Below the pieces are notes generated by a model. The model was not told where the DNA came from. It saw only the letters and a program-made list of their open reading frames with translations, and did not search any database. The position numbers and the translations under genes were made by a program. This document shows positions 15,503-22,408 of a stretch of DNA of 42,504 bases, piece after piece. The DNA is taken from the NCBI GenBank assembly GCA_017397835.1, contig JAFQHV010000007.1, forward strand, positions 73,962 through 116,465. The letters run 5' to 3'. This stretch comes from Oscillospiraceae bacterium (GTDB taxonomy: Bacteria > Bacillota > Clostridia > Oscillospirales > Oscillospiraceae). Each line of letters opens with the position of its first letter. Within the stretch, counting starts at the first letter, position 1.

Positions 15503-16233
15503 GCTGTTCCCTCATCTCTGTCTAGGTATATTTGACCATTGCTGTACTGCAGCCAGCATCCCAGAATAGCCGCCGCAAGCTTGGTTTGGTAATTGGAGTC
15601 CTGCAGTTTCCGCTCTTCGGTCGGATTTGTCAAAAAACCGCATTCTATTAAGATCGCAGGACAGGATACATGGTTCAAAAGATACACACTTTTCGAAATG
15701 GCAGCTGCCTGCCGACTGTTTGACGGCTCAACCACAGTACGCAGGGTGATTTGCATTGCTTCAGCCAAAGACTGTGAACCCTTGGTAGGGGCAAAAAAGA
15801 CTTGTGCTCCGCTATATTTTTCGCTGGGAAAACTGTTCTGATGAATGGACAGCAGTACGCCGTTCCCTTGCTGCATCACAAGTTCCACTCGGTTGTGAAG
15901 ATCCGATACCTTTTTCTCGCGTAAGGTGTTTGCTTTTGGGTCGTGCAGCGATATATCCTGCTGGCGAAGCATTACAGACGGCGCACCAAAAAGCCCACAC
16001 AGCAGATCCGCGCGTTTTGCAATCGCAAGATTCAGGTGACTTTCCAACACACCGGATGGAGAGATCGCGCCACCATCTTCGCCGCCATGGCCGGCATCGA
16101 TCACCAAAACGGGTCTGGTTGACGGTGTAGATGAAAAAGCCGGAAAACAGTCCGGAAAAGTTAAATAAAACGCAAGATAAGCCGGAAAAACAGCCGCAAA
16201 CGCAATAAATAGAACTCGCTTAAACAATGCCAT
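15499..16233 (-). CDS. cwlD: N-acetylmuramoyl-L-alanine amidase CwlD (spore cortex)
   Basis: Zinc amidase (Amidase_3) that removes peptide side chains from spore peptidoglycan so that muramic-delta-lactam can form in the cortex. Seen: an N-terminal membrane anchor/signal (about residues 6-28, FIAFAAVFPAYLAFYLTF), then zinc-site motifs VIDAGHGGEDGG (His), SHLNLAIAKR preceded by the ligand Glu, LLSIHQNSF (His), and the catalytic Glu in AILIECGFLTNPTEE. 244 residues, close to the Bacillus protein. ATG 16233 has GGGGGGAGTG ahead of it. The 3' end overlaps radA by four bases. A possible sporulation promoter lies at 16258-16288. Confidence 0.93.
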   Translation of the reverse strand: MALFKRVLFIAFAAVFPAYLAFYLTFPDCFPAFSSTPSTRPVLVIDAGHGGEDGGAISPSGVLESHLNLAIAKRADLLCGLFGAPSVMLRQQDISLHDPKANTLREKKVSDLHNRVELVMQQGNGVLLSIHQNSFPSEKYSGAQVFFAPTKGSQSLAEAMQITLRTVVEPSNSRQAAAISKSVYLLNHVSCPAILIECGFLTNPTEERKLQDSNYQTKLAAAILGCWLQYSNGQIYLDRDEGTA

Positions 16234-16257
16234 CTGTCACTCCCCCCCGCACGTATC

Positions 16258-16288
16258 ACACTATGCGCTGAGAAGGGTTCGTATTCAG
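16258..16288 (-). promoter_or_regulatory. Possible sporulation (sigma-G/E) promoter of cwlD
   Basis: On the minus strand CTGAATA (16288-16282) resembles the sigma-G -35 gYGMATR and CATAGTG (16265-16259) resembles its -10, with 16 bp between. Both sites have one or two mismatches. The rest of the 245-base gap up to cotJ shows no confident promoter for the cotJ genes. Confidence 0.35.
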
Positions 16289-16478
16289 GGCATAAAACTT
16301 CTTGGATACATCTTAACACAAAATCGCCCGGAATGAAAGTATATTGCGTGAATTTAAGCAGGCGGCGAATGCGCTTGCTGTACGGTCCAAAGCACGCTCT
16401 CACCTGTCGAATGACCGTAACATAGGATGAACTGGGAGGACCTCTCCCCTGCAAATCATCCAAGGAGGAATTTTGTAT

Positions 16479-16928
16479 ATGGAAAACGGCAGCATTACCC
16501 GCTGTGGTGACAAAAGCGGTACTCTGCCTTCCTGTGCGCCGCTGGCCACCGGGTACGTTCCCTTCCAGCAGAAGGACCCTCAACGCTATGACCAGCGTGA
16601 TGCTCTGAGTAACGGCACTCTGTTTCCCGGTCTGAACCTGCCCTTCCATCTGGCAGTCCCCGGCAGCAAGGTGCCCGCCGGCAACCGTGCGGACCTGCAG
16701 GCGCTGTGTTTTGTCGTGGCAGAGTTGGGTCTTTATCTGGACACCCACCCCGATGATGCCGAGGCGTTTGCCCTGTTTAAGCAGTTCTCCAAGATGGCAA
16801 AGGAAGCCAAGGCCGACGTTGAAAAAGCGAACGGTCCTCTGACTCAAAAGAATACGGCAGACTTTGACAAGTACTGCTGGCTCAAGGACCCCTGGCCCTG
16901 GAATTATGAAGAAAACGAGGTGAAGTGA
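16479..16928 (+). CDS. Spore coat CotJA-CotJB fusion protein
   Basis: Spore-coat component, here with two usually separate proteins joined. Seen: residues about 18-62 match CotJA (LATGYVPFQQ, then the core NGTLFPGLNLPF), and residues about 70-146 match CotJB (ADLQALCFVVAELGLYLDTH, ending DKYCWLKDPWPWNYE). The reading frame is continuous, with a short linker PGSKVPAGNR. At 149 residues it is about the sum of shortened CotJA and CotJB. ATG 16479 is ten bases after AAGGAGG; TTG 16473 is too close to it. CotJC follows three bases after the stop, preserving the cotJA-cotJB-cotJC order. Known CotJA and CotJC interact in the coat; the fusion would tie CotJB into that complex. Confidence 0.88.
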   Translation: MENGSITRCGDKSGTLPSCAPLATGYVPFQQKDPQRYDQRDALSNGTLFPGLNLPFHLAVPGSKVPAGNRADLQALCFVVAELGLYLDTHPDDAEAFALFKQFSKMAKEAKADVEKANGPLTQKNTADFDKYCWLKDPWPWNYEENEVK

Positions 16929-16931
16929 TCT

Positions 16932-17549
16932 ATGTTCATTTATGAAAAAAAGCTGCAGTTCCCGGTCAAGATCGCGACACCTAACCCCAAGCTGGCGGCG
17001 TTCATCATCAGCCAGTACGGTGGTCCAGACGGTGAACTGGGCGCCTCTATGCGCTATCTGTCCCAGCGGTACGCCATGCCCTACGCCGAGGCCAAGGGGC
17101 TGTTGACCGACATTGGCACGGAGGAGCTTGGTCACCTTGAAATGGTGGCGGCTATCGTCCACCAGCTGACCCGAAACCTGACCGACGAACAGGTGAAGGC
17201 AGACCCCGCGTTTGCTTCCTATTTTGTGGATCATACCGCCGGGGTCTACCCTACCGCCGCTTCCGGTTTCCCGTGGACTGCCGCCTCCATGCAGTCCACC
17301 GGCGATGTCATCGCCGACCTGACCGAGGATATGGCAGCAGAACAAAAGGCCCGCAAGACCTACGACAACATTCTGCGCCTGTCCGACGACCCGGACGTGA
17401 ACAACGTCATCCGCTTCCTGCGCGAACGCGAGATCGTCCACTACCAGCGCTTTGGCGAGTGCCTGCGCATGGTACAGGAAAAGCAGGATCAGAAGAACGT
17501 CTATCTCTACAACCCCGCCTTCGACAAAAACCGCATGGCAAAGGGTTGA
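16932..17549 (+). CDS. cotJC: Spore coat protein CotJC, manganese-catalase family
   Basis: Spore-coat protein of the manganese catalase (ferritin-like) family, thought to protect spores from hydrogen peroxide. Seen: MFIYEKKLQFPVKI at the start, then QYGGPDGELGASMRYLSQRY with a metal-ligand Glu (about residue 36), DIGTEELGHLEMVAAIVHQL with Glu/His ligands (about 66-70), and in the second helix pair DMAAEQKARKTYDNI and REREIVHYQRFGE with Glu and His ligands. The di-manganese ligand set therefore looks complete. 205 residues, slightly longer than Bacillus CotJC. It is read from the same transcript as the CotJA-CotJB fusion and followed by a strong terminator. Confidence 0.93.
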   Translation: MFIYEKKLQFPVKIATPNPKLAAFIISQYGGPDGELGASMRYLSQRYAMPYAEAKGLLTDIGTEELGHLEMVAAIVHQLTRNLTDEQVKADPAFASYFVDHTAGVYPTAASGFPWTAASMQSTGDVIADLTEDMAAEQKARKTYDNILRLSDDPDVNNVIRFLREREIVHYQRFGECLRMVQEKQDQKNVYLYNPAFDKNRMAKG

Positions 17550-17557
17550 TCCGATAC

Positions 17558-17597
17558 GCAAAACAAGGCACGGTCAATTGACCGTGCCTTGTTTTGC
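17558..17597. terminator. Intrinsic terminator after cotJC
   Basis: A perfect 40-bp palindrome (20-bp arms starting GCAAAACAAGGCACGG) whose right arm supplies a GTTTTG tail. Confidence 0.82.
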
Positions 17598-17625
17598 AAT
17601 CTGACGTACATAACAATTAAAACCC

Positions 17626-17639
17626 AAACTTATAAGTTT
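17626..17639. promoter_or_regulatory. Palindromic box AAACTTATAAGTTT upstream of the CoA-transferase
   Basis: A perfect 14-bp palindrome. Its core TTATAAGTT recurs at 20007-20015 in the lysR/thiolase gap. It lies about 125 bases upstream of the inferred transcription start of the CoA-transferase gene. Confidence 0.5.
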
Positions 17640-17662
17640 CTTTTTGTCCAAAAACAAGAAAA

Positions 17663-17680
17663 CATAAGTTTGAACTTATG
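17663..17680. promoter_or_regulatory. Probable LysR operator upstream of the CoA-transferase
   Basis: CATAAGTTTGAACTTATG has 8-bp inverted arms around two bases. Its reverse complement differs by one base from the dyad at 19976-19993 next to lysR. Centred about 85 bases upstream of the inferred start, a usual place for a LysR-type activator. Confidence 0.62.
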
Positions 17681-17721
17681 GGTTCAGCAGAATAAACAGG
17701 GGGTTTCCGGTGAAAAAGCGC

Positions 17722-17750
17722 TTGAGACACGCGGGGAGGAATTTTATAAT
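17722..17750 (+). promoter_or_regulatory. Sigma-A promoter of the CoA-transferase gene
   Basis: TTGAGA (17722-17727), 17 bp, TATAAT (17745-17750). It explains why the in-frame ATG at 17749, despite a good GGGGAGGA before it, cannot be the start: that ATG lies in the -10 element. Confidence 0.7.
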
Positions 17751-17814
17751 GAAAGTAGGTCGAAACGTACGAATTCGGGAGCACCCCGCTCCCCTGTATA
17801 AGGAGGAACCAAAC

Positions 17815-19032
17815 GTGAGTGAAAGCAAAAAACCTCTGGAGGGCGTTCGCCTGATCGAACTGGCAAACTACGTTGCCGCCCCCATTGTGGGCCGCATCGC
17901 TGCCGATCTGGGTGCAGAGGTCATCAAAATCGAGGGACGCGGCGGCGATACCTGGCGCGTTACTGGACTGAACCACACCCACTCTGCGCCGGAGGAGAAC
18001 CCCGTATTTGACGTCTTCAACGTGGGAAAAAAATCCCTCTCCCTGAATATGAAAACCAAAGAGGGCATGGAAATCTTCTTTAAGCTGTTGGAGGGTGCCG
18101 ATATCCTTCTGACCAACACCCGCAACCAATCGCTGATCAAACTGGGCGTGGACTACGAGTCTATTAAAGACCGTTTCCCCAGACTGATCTACGCAACCCT
18201 CACCGGCTTTGGCTACGAGGGCCCTGACCGCAACGCGCCCGGATTTGACAACATCGCCTTTTGGGCGCGCTCCGGTTTCTCTGCGGATATGTCCATCGAA
18301 GGGCCCGGCAGCTATCCCGTCAACTCCCGTTTGGCCATGGGCGACATTCTGTCCGGTACCACCCTGTTCGGCGGCGTGATGACCGCGTTGTATCAGCGCG
18401 AGAAGACCGGCAAAGGTGATTTCGTCACCATGTCCCTGTACAATGCAGGCATCTGGATGATGGGCGGCTGTGTGATGGCAGCGCAGGATCCCTACTGTCA
18501 CCCCTTCCCCGAGCACCGCAATTTTGGCACGGCCACCAATCTGTCCTATCGCTGTGCCGATGGCGAATGGGTGCGCTGCACCATCTTCGAGTACGATCGT
18601 TACGCCAACAAGTTCTTCGATGCCCTTGGTGTTGCGGAGCAGGTTGCCGCCTTCGGAGTGACCGACATGGGCAGCATGGTGGCCCATGCCAACGATCTTG
18701 TCCCCCTGTTTGAGCAGATCTTCCTGACCAAGACCTCTGGTGAGTGGCTGAAAATTTTTGGCGAGCTGGACATAGTCGCAGGCCGGTTGAGTCATGTCCG
18801 TGACGTAATAAAGGACGAGCAGGCTTGGGCCAACGAGTACCTGCAAAAGTACCGCTGTGTCAACGGTGTGGAGCGCGTGATGCCCACCGTCCCCGTGCGC
18901 CTCGGTTCTCAGGGTGCGTTGAAATTTGGCGCCCCTTTTATGTGCGGCGATCACAATCGCCAGGTTTTGGCCGAGCTTGGTTACTCCGACGAGCAGATCG
19001 ACGCCATCATTGCCGCCGGTGCCCTGAGCTAA
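17815..19032 (+). CDS. Family III acyl-CoA transferase (CaiB/BaiF/FldA type)
   Basis: Transfers CoA between an acyl-CoA and a free carboxylic acid in the cytosol. Seen: LEGVRLIELANYVAAPIVGR at the N-terminus, the CoA-binding GAEVIKIEGRGGDTWR, the catalytic Asp177 in LAMGDILSGTTLFGGVMTAL followed by YQREKTGKGDFV, and the small-domain region LYNAGIWMMGGC. The Asp is in the usual place after the family's G-D motif. 405 residues, normal. The start is GTG 17815, eight bases after AGGAGG and matching the family N-terminus. Closest in feel to the FldA/HadA-type transferases of amino-acid-fermenting Clostridia (2- or 3-hydroxy acid substrates), but the substrate is not readable. It faces lysR and shares operator-like dyads with it. 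Confidence 0.88.
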   Translation: MSESKKPLEGVRLIELANYVAAPIVGRIAADLGAEVIKIEGRGGDTWRVTGLNHTHSAPEENPVFDVFNVGKKSLSLNMKTKEGMEIFFKLLEGADILLTNTRNQSLIKLGVDYESIKDRFPRLIYATLTGFGYEGPDRNAPGFDNIAFWARSGFSADMSIEGPGSYPVNSRLAMGDILSGTTLFGGVMTALYQREKTGKGDFVTMSLYNAGIWMMGGCVMAAQDPYCHPFPEHRNFGTATNLSYRCADGEWVRCTIFEYDRYANKFFDALGVAEQVAAFGVTDMGSMVAHANDLVPLFEQIFLTKTSGEWLKIFGELDIVAGRLSHVRDVIKDEQAWANEYLQKYRCVNGVERVMPTVPVRLGSQGALKFGAPFMCGDHNRQVLAELGYSDEQIDAIIAAGALS

Positions 19033-19037
19033 TGAAA

Positions 19038-19066
19038 ATGCCCCGCGGGAGCATCCCGCAGGGCAT
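19038..19066. terminator. Bidirectional hairpin between the CoA-transferase gene and lysR
   Basis: ATGCCCCGCGGGA and TCCCGCAGGGCAT form a 13-bp stem with one mismatch and a GCA loop. The tail on the minus strand is ATTTTC, so it serves lysR at least as well. Confidence 0.7.
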
Positions 19067-19075
19067 AAAAGCGGA

Positions 19076-19960
19076 TTAAGCTTTTTTGGTCCAGTAATCG
19101 GCGCAAAACTCACGGAAGCTGTGAGCGGCCTTCGACATATACTTTTTAGGGTTCCAAAACAGTGCCATTTCCCGTGTAGCAAACGCATCAGCCACAGGGA
19201 TGTAGCAGTTGGGTTTGAGCATATCAACCTCGTAAGCGGAAGACGAGGTCAATGCCACTCCGAATTCCGAGTCGATGAGGGCGGAACGAATGGATGCATC
19301 ACACTCCAGCACCCGGCGGATGTTTACACCTGCCCTGCTGAACAATTCCGCACAGTAGGTACGCCACGGAGCGCCCACGGGTAGGTCAATGTACGGCTCG
19401 TCCTCCAACTCCCGAAGCCATACCTTTTCCCGTCCGACCAGACGGTGGCTTTTGGGCACACACAGGTAGACGCTGTCGGTTTTCAGCACCACGTGCTCAA
19501 AGCTCGGGTCAGGCACCTCTTCCAGGCCGGCAATAACGAAGTCGGTCGTCATGGAGCGCAGAGAGTCGGTCAGTCCCTCCAGCGTGCGGCTGTGCTGCTT
19601 GATGGAGTATTCCGGACACTGATGCCGGAAATCCCGGATCATGTTCAGCCACACCTGGGGAGAACCCACGGTAAGGCTGACCTGATGCTCGGCAGACTCG
19701 GTCAGCTCGTGGAGTGCAGTCCGTCCATTTTCCAGTGCGCTGAATACTTCGTTGACGTACTGCAGGTACAGACGTCCTGCCTGATTCAGACGGATGGAGC
19801 GCTTGGAACGATCAAACAGCTTGACGCCCAGTTCTTTTTCCAGTCCGATGATCATGCTGCTCAGGGCGGTTTGGGAAATGTAAAGCTCCTTGGCGGTCTG
19901 CGTAATATGCTCGGTGGCCGCCAGCCTGCGGAAATAATCCAGCTGCAGCAGGGTTATCAT
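19076..19960 (-). CDS. LysR-type transcriptional regulator
   Basis: DNA-binding regulator with an effector domain. Seen: N-terminal winged helix-turn-helix (residues about 1-60: LDYFRRLAATEHITQTAKEL, SQTALSSMIIGLEKELGVKL, FDRSKRSIRLNQAG) and a periplasmic-binding-like effector domain (about 90-294) with VSLTVGSPQVWLNMIRDF and DFVIAGLEEVPDP. The start is ATG 19960, with GGAGGG eight bases ahead; the upstream in-frame ATG at 19996 lies at the inferred transcription start. 294 residues, normal. It is divergent from the thiolase operon and convergent with the CoA-transferase gene. Shared dyads in both upstream regions suggest that it controls both and itself. The inducer is unknown; a CoA ester or the free acid of the pathway is plausible. 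Confidence 0.92.
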   Translation of the reverse strand: MITLLQLDYFRRLAATEHITQTAKELYISQTALSSMIIGLEKELGVKLFDRSKRSIRLNQAGRLYLQYVNEVFSALENGRTALHELTESAEHQVSLTVGSPQVWLNMIRDFRHQCPEYSIKQHSRTLEGLTDSLRSMTTDFVIAGLEEVPDPSFEHVVLKTDSVYLCVPKSHRLVGREKVWLRELEDEPYIDLPVGAPWRTYCAELFSRAGVNIRRVLECDASIRSALIDSEFGVALTSSSAYEVDMLKPNCYIPVADAFATREMALFWNPKKYMSKAAHSFREFCADYWTKKA

Positions 19961-19975
19961 GAATAGCCCTCCAAT

Positions 19976-19993
19976 CATAAGTTCAAAGTTATG
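19976..19993. promoter_or_regulatory. Probable LysR operator in the lysR/thiolase gap
   Basis: CATAAGTTCAAAGTTATG is a near-palindrome one base away from the reverse complement of the dyad at 17663-17680. It falls just downstream of the inferred lysR transcription start, where binding would repress lysR itself. Confidence 0.6.
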
Positions 19994-20005
19994 CAACTAA
20001 CAAGA

Positions 20006-20034
20006 ATTATAAGTTGTGCCTTTGGTTTTGTCAA
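20006..20034 (-). promoter_or_regulatory. Consensus sigma-A promoter of lysR, overlapping a TTATAAGTT box
   Basis: On the minus strand TTGACA (20034-20029), exactly 17 bp, TATAAT (20011-20006): a full consensus match. TTATAAGTT on the plus strand (20007-20015), the core of the 17626 palindrome, overlaps the -10. The divergent thiolase promoter is much weaker (TTGTCA at 20028-20033, then TCTAAA after 19 bp), as expected for an activator-dependent operon. Confidence 0.75.
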
Positions 20035-20078
20035 CGGCATTTCATTGACCAGTCTAAAAGAAAACGGAGGAAAACAAG

Positions 20079-21284
20079 ATGCGAGATGCAGTGATCACCG
20101 ATTGTGTACGAACCGCCATCGGTAAGATGAACGGTGCTCTGAGCGAGTATGACGAGCAGGAGTTGGCCGCTATCGTGATGAACGAGGTGCTGAACCGCTC
20201 AAAAATCACAGCCGATCAGGTGGACGAGGTCATCTTCGGCCACGCGAAAATGAATACATACCCCATAAATTTGGCCCGTTACAGCTGGCTGCAGGCAGGA
20301 CTGTCCGACCATGTGCCAGGCTACACCCTGCACCGGGCCTGTTCTTCCGGCTCCCAGTCCATCTACGATGCCAGCCAGATCATCGCCTGCGGAGATGCGG
20401 ATGTCATCTTGGCCGGCGGTGCAGAGAACATGACAAAATCCTGCTACTTCCTGCGGGATGCCCGCAATGGTCTGGGCACGAAGAACGTCACCATTCAGGA
20501 TAACATTTTGGAAGGTTCGGCCGGTAATTCCCCCGAGGAGCTGTTCGGCTCCCTGCCCATGGGTCTGACGGCCGAAAACGTGGCCGAGATGTATGGCATC
20601 GAGCGTGAGATTCAGGACGTGTTTGCTCTCGGCAGCCAGCAACGCGCCCGAAAAGCCATCGACGAGGGGAAATTTAAGGAGCAGATCGTTCCCGTAAACG
20701 GCTTTGACACCGATGAGCATCCCCGTTCCACCACGTTGGAAAAGCTGTCTGCCATGAAACCTGCCTTTAAGAAGGAAGGTACCGTCACCGCCGGCAACGC
20801 CTCCGGCCGCAACGACGGCGCCAGTGCCGTTTTGGTCATGAGCCGCGAAAAAGCCGACGCGCTAGGTTATAACTACTACTTGCGCCACGTGGCCTCCGCG
20901 GTGTCCGGTGTGGAACCCAAAATCATGGGTGTGGGTCCCATCGAGGCCTCCCGAGAGGCTCTTGCAAAGGCCGGTTTGAAGATCGAGGACATCGGTCTCA
21001 TCGAGCTGAACGAGGCCTTTGCCGCCCAGTCCGTGGCTGTGATGCGCGAGTGGGTCAAGTGGTCTGAAAAAGAAACATTTGACACCATTTGGGAACGCAC
21101 CAACGTCAACGGCAGCGGCATCTCTCTGGGCCACCCTTTGGCCGCCACCGGCGGCATCCTGACCACCAAGCTGTTCTACGAACTGAAGAACCGGCCCGAC
21201 GTACGCTACGCCATGGTTACCATGTGCATCGGCGGCGGCATGGGATTTGCCTCCATCTTTGAGCCGTGCAGAAAGGACGGTTGA
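20079..21284 (+). CDS. Thiolase (acetyl-CoA acetyltransferase family), catalytically complete
   Basis: Cleaves or forms 3-ketoacyl-CoA with CoA/acetyl-CoA in the cytosol. Seen: nucleophile Cys88 in HRACSSGSQS, the AGGAENM motif, NEAFA with Asn311, GHP with His352 (SGISLGHPLAATGG), and the acid/base Cys383 in CIGGGMG, so the full thiolase set is present. 401 residues, normal. ATG 20079 follows ACGGAGGAAAAC. First gene of a three-gene operon; its stop TGA overlaps the next ATG by one base. The loop around residues 110-180 (ENMTKSCYFLRDARNGLGTK) departs from the common acetoacetyl-CoA thiolase sequence (usually ENMSxAPY), which suggests a different acyl chain. Confidence 0.9.
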   Translation: MRDAVITDCVRTAIGKMNGALSEYDEQELAAIVMNEVLNRSKITADQVDEVIFGHAKMNTYPINLARYSWLQAGLSDHVPGYTLHRACSSGSQSIYDASQIIACGDADVILAGGAENMTKSCYFLRDARNGLGTKNVTIQDNILEGSAGNSPEELFGSLPMGLTAENVAEMYGIEREIQDVFALGSQQRARKAIDEGKFKEQIVPVNGFDTDEHPRSTTLEKLSAMKPAFKKEGTVTAGNASGRNDGASAVLVMSREKADALGYNYYLRHVASAVSGVEPKIMGVGPIEASREALAKAGLKIEDIGLIELNEAFAAQSVAVMREWVKWSEKETFDTIWERTNVNGSGISLGHPLAATGGILTTKLFYELKNRPDVRYAMVTMCIGGGMGFASIFEPCRKDG

Positions 21285-22387
21285 TGAACATGAAGAACGT
21301 AATTATTGCCGACAGCCTTCGTACCGCCTGGGGAAAACCCGGCGCGGGCCTGTCCCCTTTCATGGCCTCCGACTACTCTGCCAAGCTTCTGACCGAACTG
21401 CTTTCCCGCACCGGCGTGAAGGCTGCTGCGGTGGATCAGGTGGTCTTTGGTCAGGCGCATCCCTCCACCATGCCCAACAACATCGGCCACTACGCCTGGC
21501 TGAAAGCGGAGCTCCCCGTAGAGGTTCCCGGCTATACTGTGCAGAGCTGCAGCGGTTCCGCCCTGCAGGCCCTGCGCAGCTGCTACTACCTCATTGCCAC
21601 CGGCAACGAGGACATCTGCGTGGCCGGCGGTGCAGACAGCTACTCTGCCGCCCCCTTTGTGCTGCGCGACGTTCGTAACCACTTCTACCCCCAGCACCGC
21701 ACCTTCATCGACTCCGTTGAAGAGGCAGAGCAGTGCACCCAGCCCACTCCCATGACCCGTAAGGAGCAGTACGAACTGGCGCACGGTACCACTATGAGCG
21801 ACGAGGCGCTGGCCTTTGCCCGCCAAAGCATTGCCAACGCGCAGTCGGCGGACAATGCCGCCCAGATCCTTCCTATCTCCTACGAGGTACGCAAAAAAGG
21901 CACGGTGACCGTGGATACGGACGAACAGATGGCCGACGCCGATGCCGCCTCCCCCCTCTCCCCTTACGCAGACGGCGCGGCGGTTACCATGCTGATGAGC
22001 GAGGAAAAGGCCAAGGAGCTCGGCATCACGGCAAAAGCGGTCATCTCCGGTTTTGCTGTGGCCGGCTGTGACCCCCGGAATCCTCAAATTTCCGGTGCTC
22101 TAGCGGTCGAAAAGCTGCTGAAAAACAAGGGGCTTGCCATGGCCGACATCGCCGTGGTCGAAATCATCGAGAACAGCGCTCAGGATGTTTTGGACACCGT
22201 CAAGACACTGGGGGGTTCCCCCGCTGTTAACCCCATGGGCGGTGCATTGGCCCGGGGCAAGAACGACGGTGCCGAGGGCATCGCCATGCTGATGCGACTG
22301 GTGGCCAGCCTGAATGCCGGTCAGAAGGGTGTGCTTTGTACCTTCACTGCCGGTGGCCAAGGTATGGCTGCCCTGATCGAAAAGTAA
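21284..22387 (+). CDS. Degenerate thiolase-like protein, partner of the upstream thiolase
   Basis: Thiolase-fold protein of 367 residues whose active site is incomplete. Seen: the nucleophile is kept (Cys89 in QSCSGSALQA) and so is AGGADSY. The Asn of NEAFA is replaced (IENSA, near residue 293), the GHP His motif has become GKN (GGALARGKNDGAEG, near 326), and the C-terminal catalytic Cys is Phe (FTAGGQG, near 353). Standard Claisen chemistry should therefore fail, though a thioester on Cys89 could still form. ATG 21284 overlaps the thiolase stop (TGATG) and AAAGGA lies ahead, so translation is coupled and probably equimolar. I infer a heteromeric complex with the active thiolase; an independent acyl-transfer role is the alternative. 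Confidence 0.82.
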   Translation: MNMKNVIIADSLRTAWGKPGAGLSPFMASDYSAKLLTELLSRTGVKAAAVDQVVFGQAHPSTMPNNIGHYAWLKAELPVEVPGYTVQSCSGSALQALRSCYYLIATGNEDICVAGGADSYSAAPFVLRDVRNHFYPQHRTFIDSVEEAEQCTQPTPMTRKEQYELAHGTTMSDEALAFARQSIANAQSADNAAQILPISYEVRKKGTVTVDTDEQMADADAASPLSPYADGAAVTMLMSEEKAKELGITAKAVISGFAVAGCDPRNPQISGALAVEKLLKNKGLAMADIAVVEIIENSAQDVLDTVKTLGGSPAVNPMGGALARGKNDGAEGIAMLMRLVASLNAGQKGVLCTFTAGGQGMAALIEK

Positions 22388-22408
22388 AATTCTGTGGAGG
22401 TATCTGCA

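Noticed and set aside
16332-16424. 30-codon frame MKVYCVNLSRRRMRLLYGPK... in the cwlD-cotJ gap
   Set aside because: No ribosome-binding site, no recognisable motif, and rare codons; probably chance.
17558-17597. 40-bp perfect palindrome considered as an operator or mobile-element end
   Set aside because: It directly follows the cotJC stop and ends in GTTTTG; an ordinary terminator explains it. It does not share sequence with the LysR-type dyads.
17749-17814. ATG at 17749 as the start of the CoA-transferase (22 extra residues, with GGGGAGGA upstream)
   Set aside because: The ATG lies inside the TATAAT of a TTGAGA-17-TATAAT promoter, and the family N-terminus begins at the GTG at 17815, which has its own strong ribosome site.
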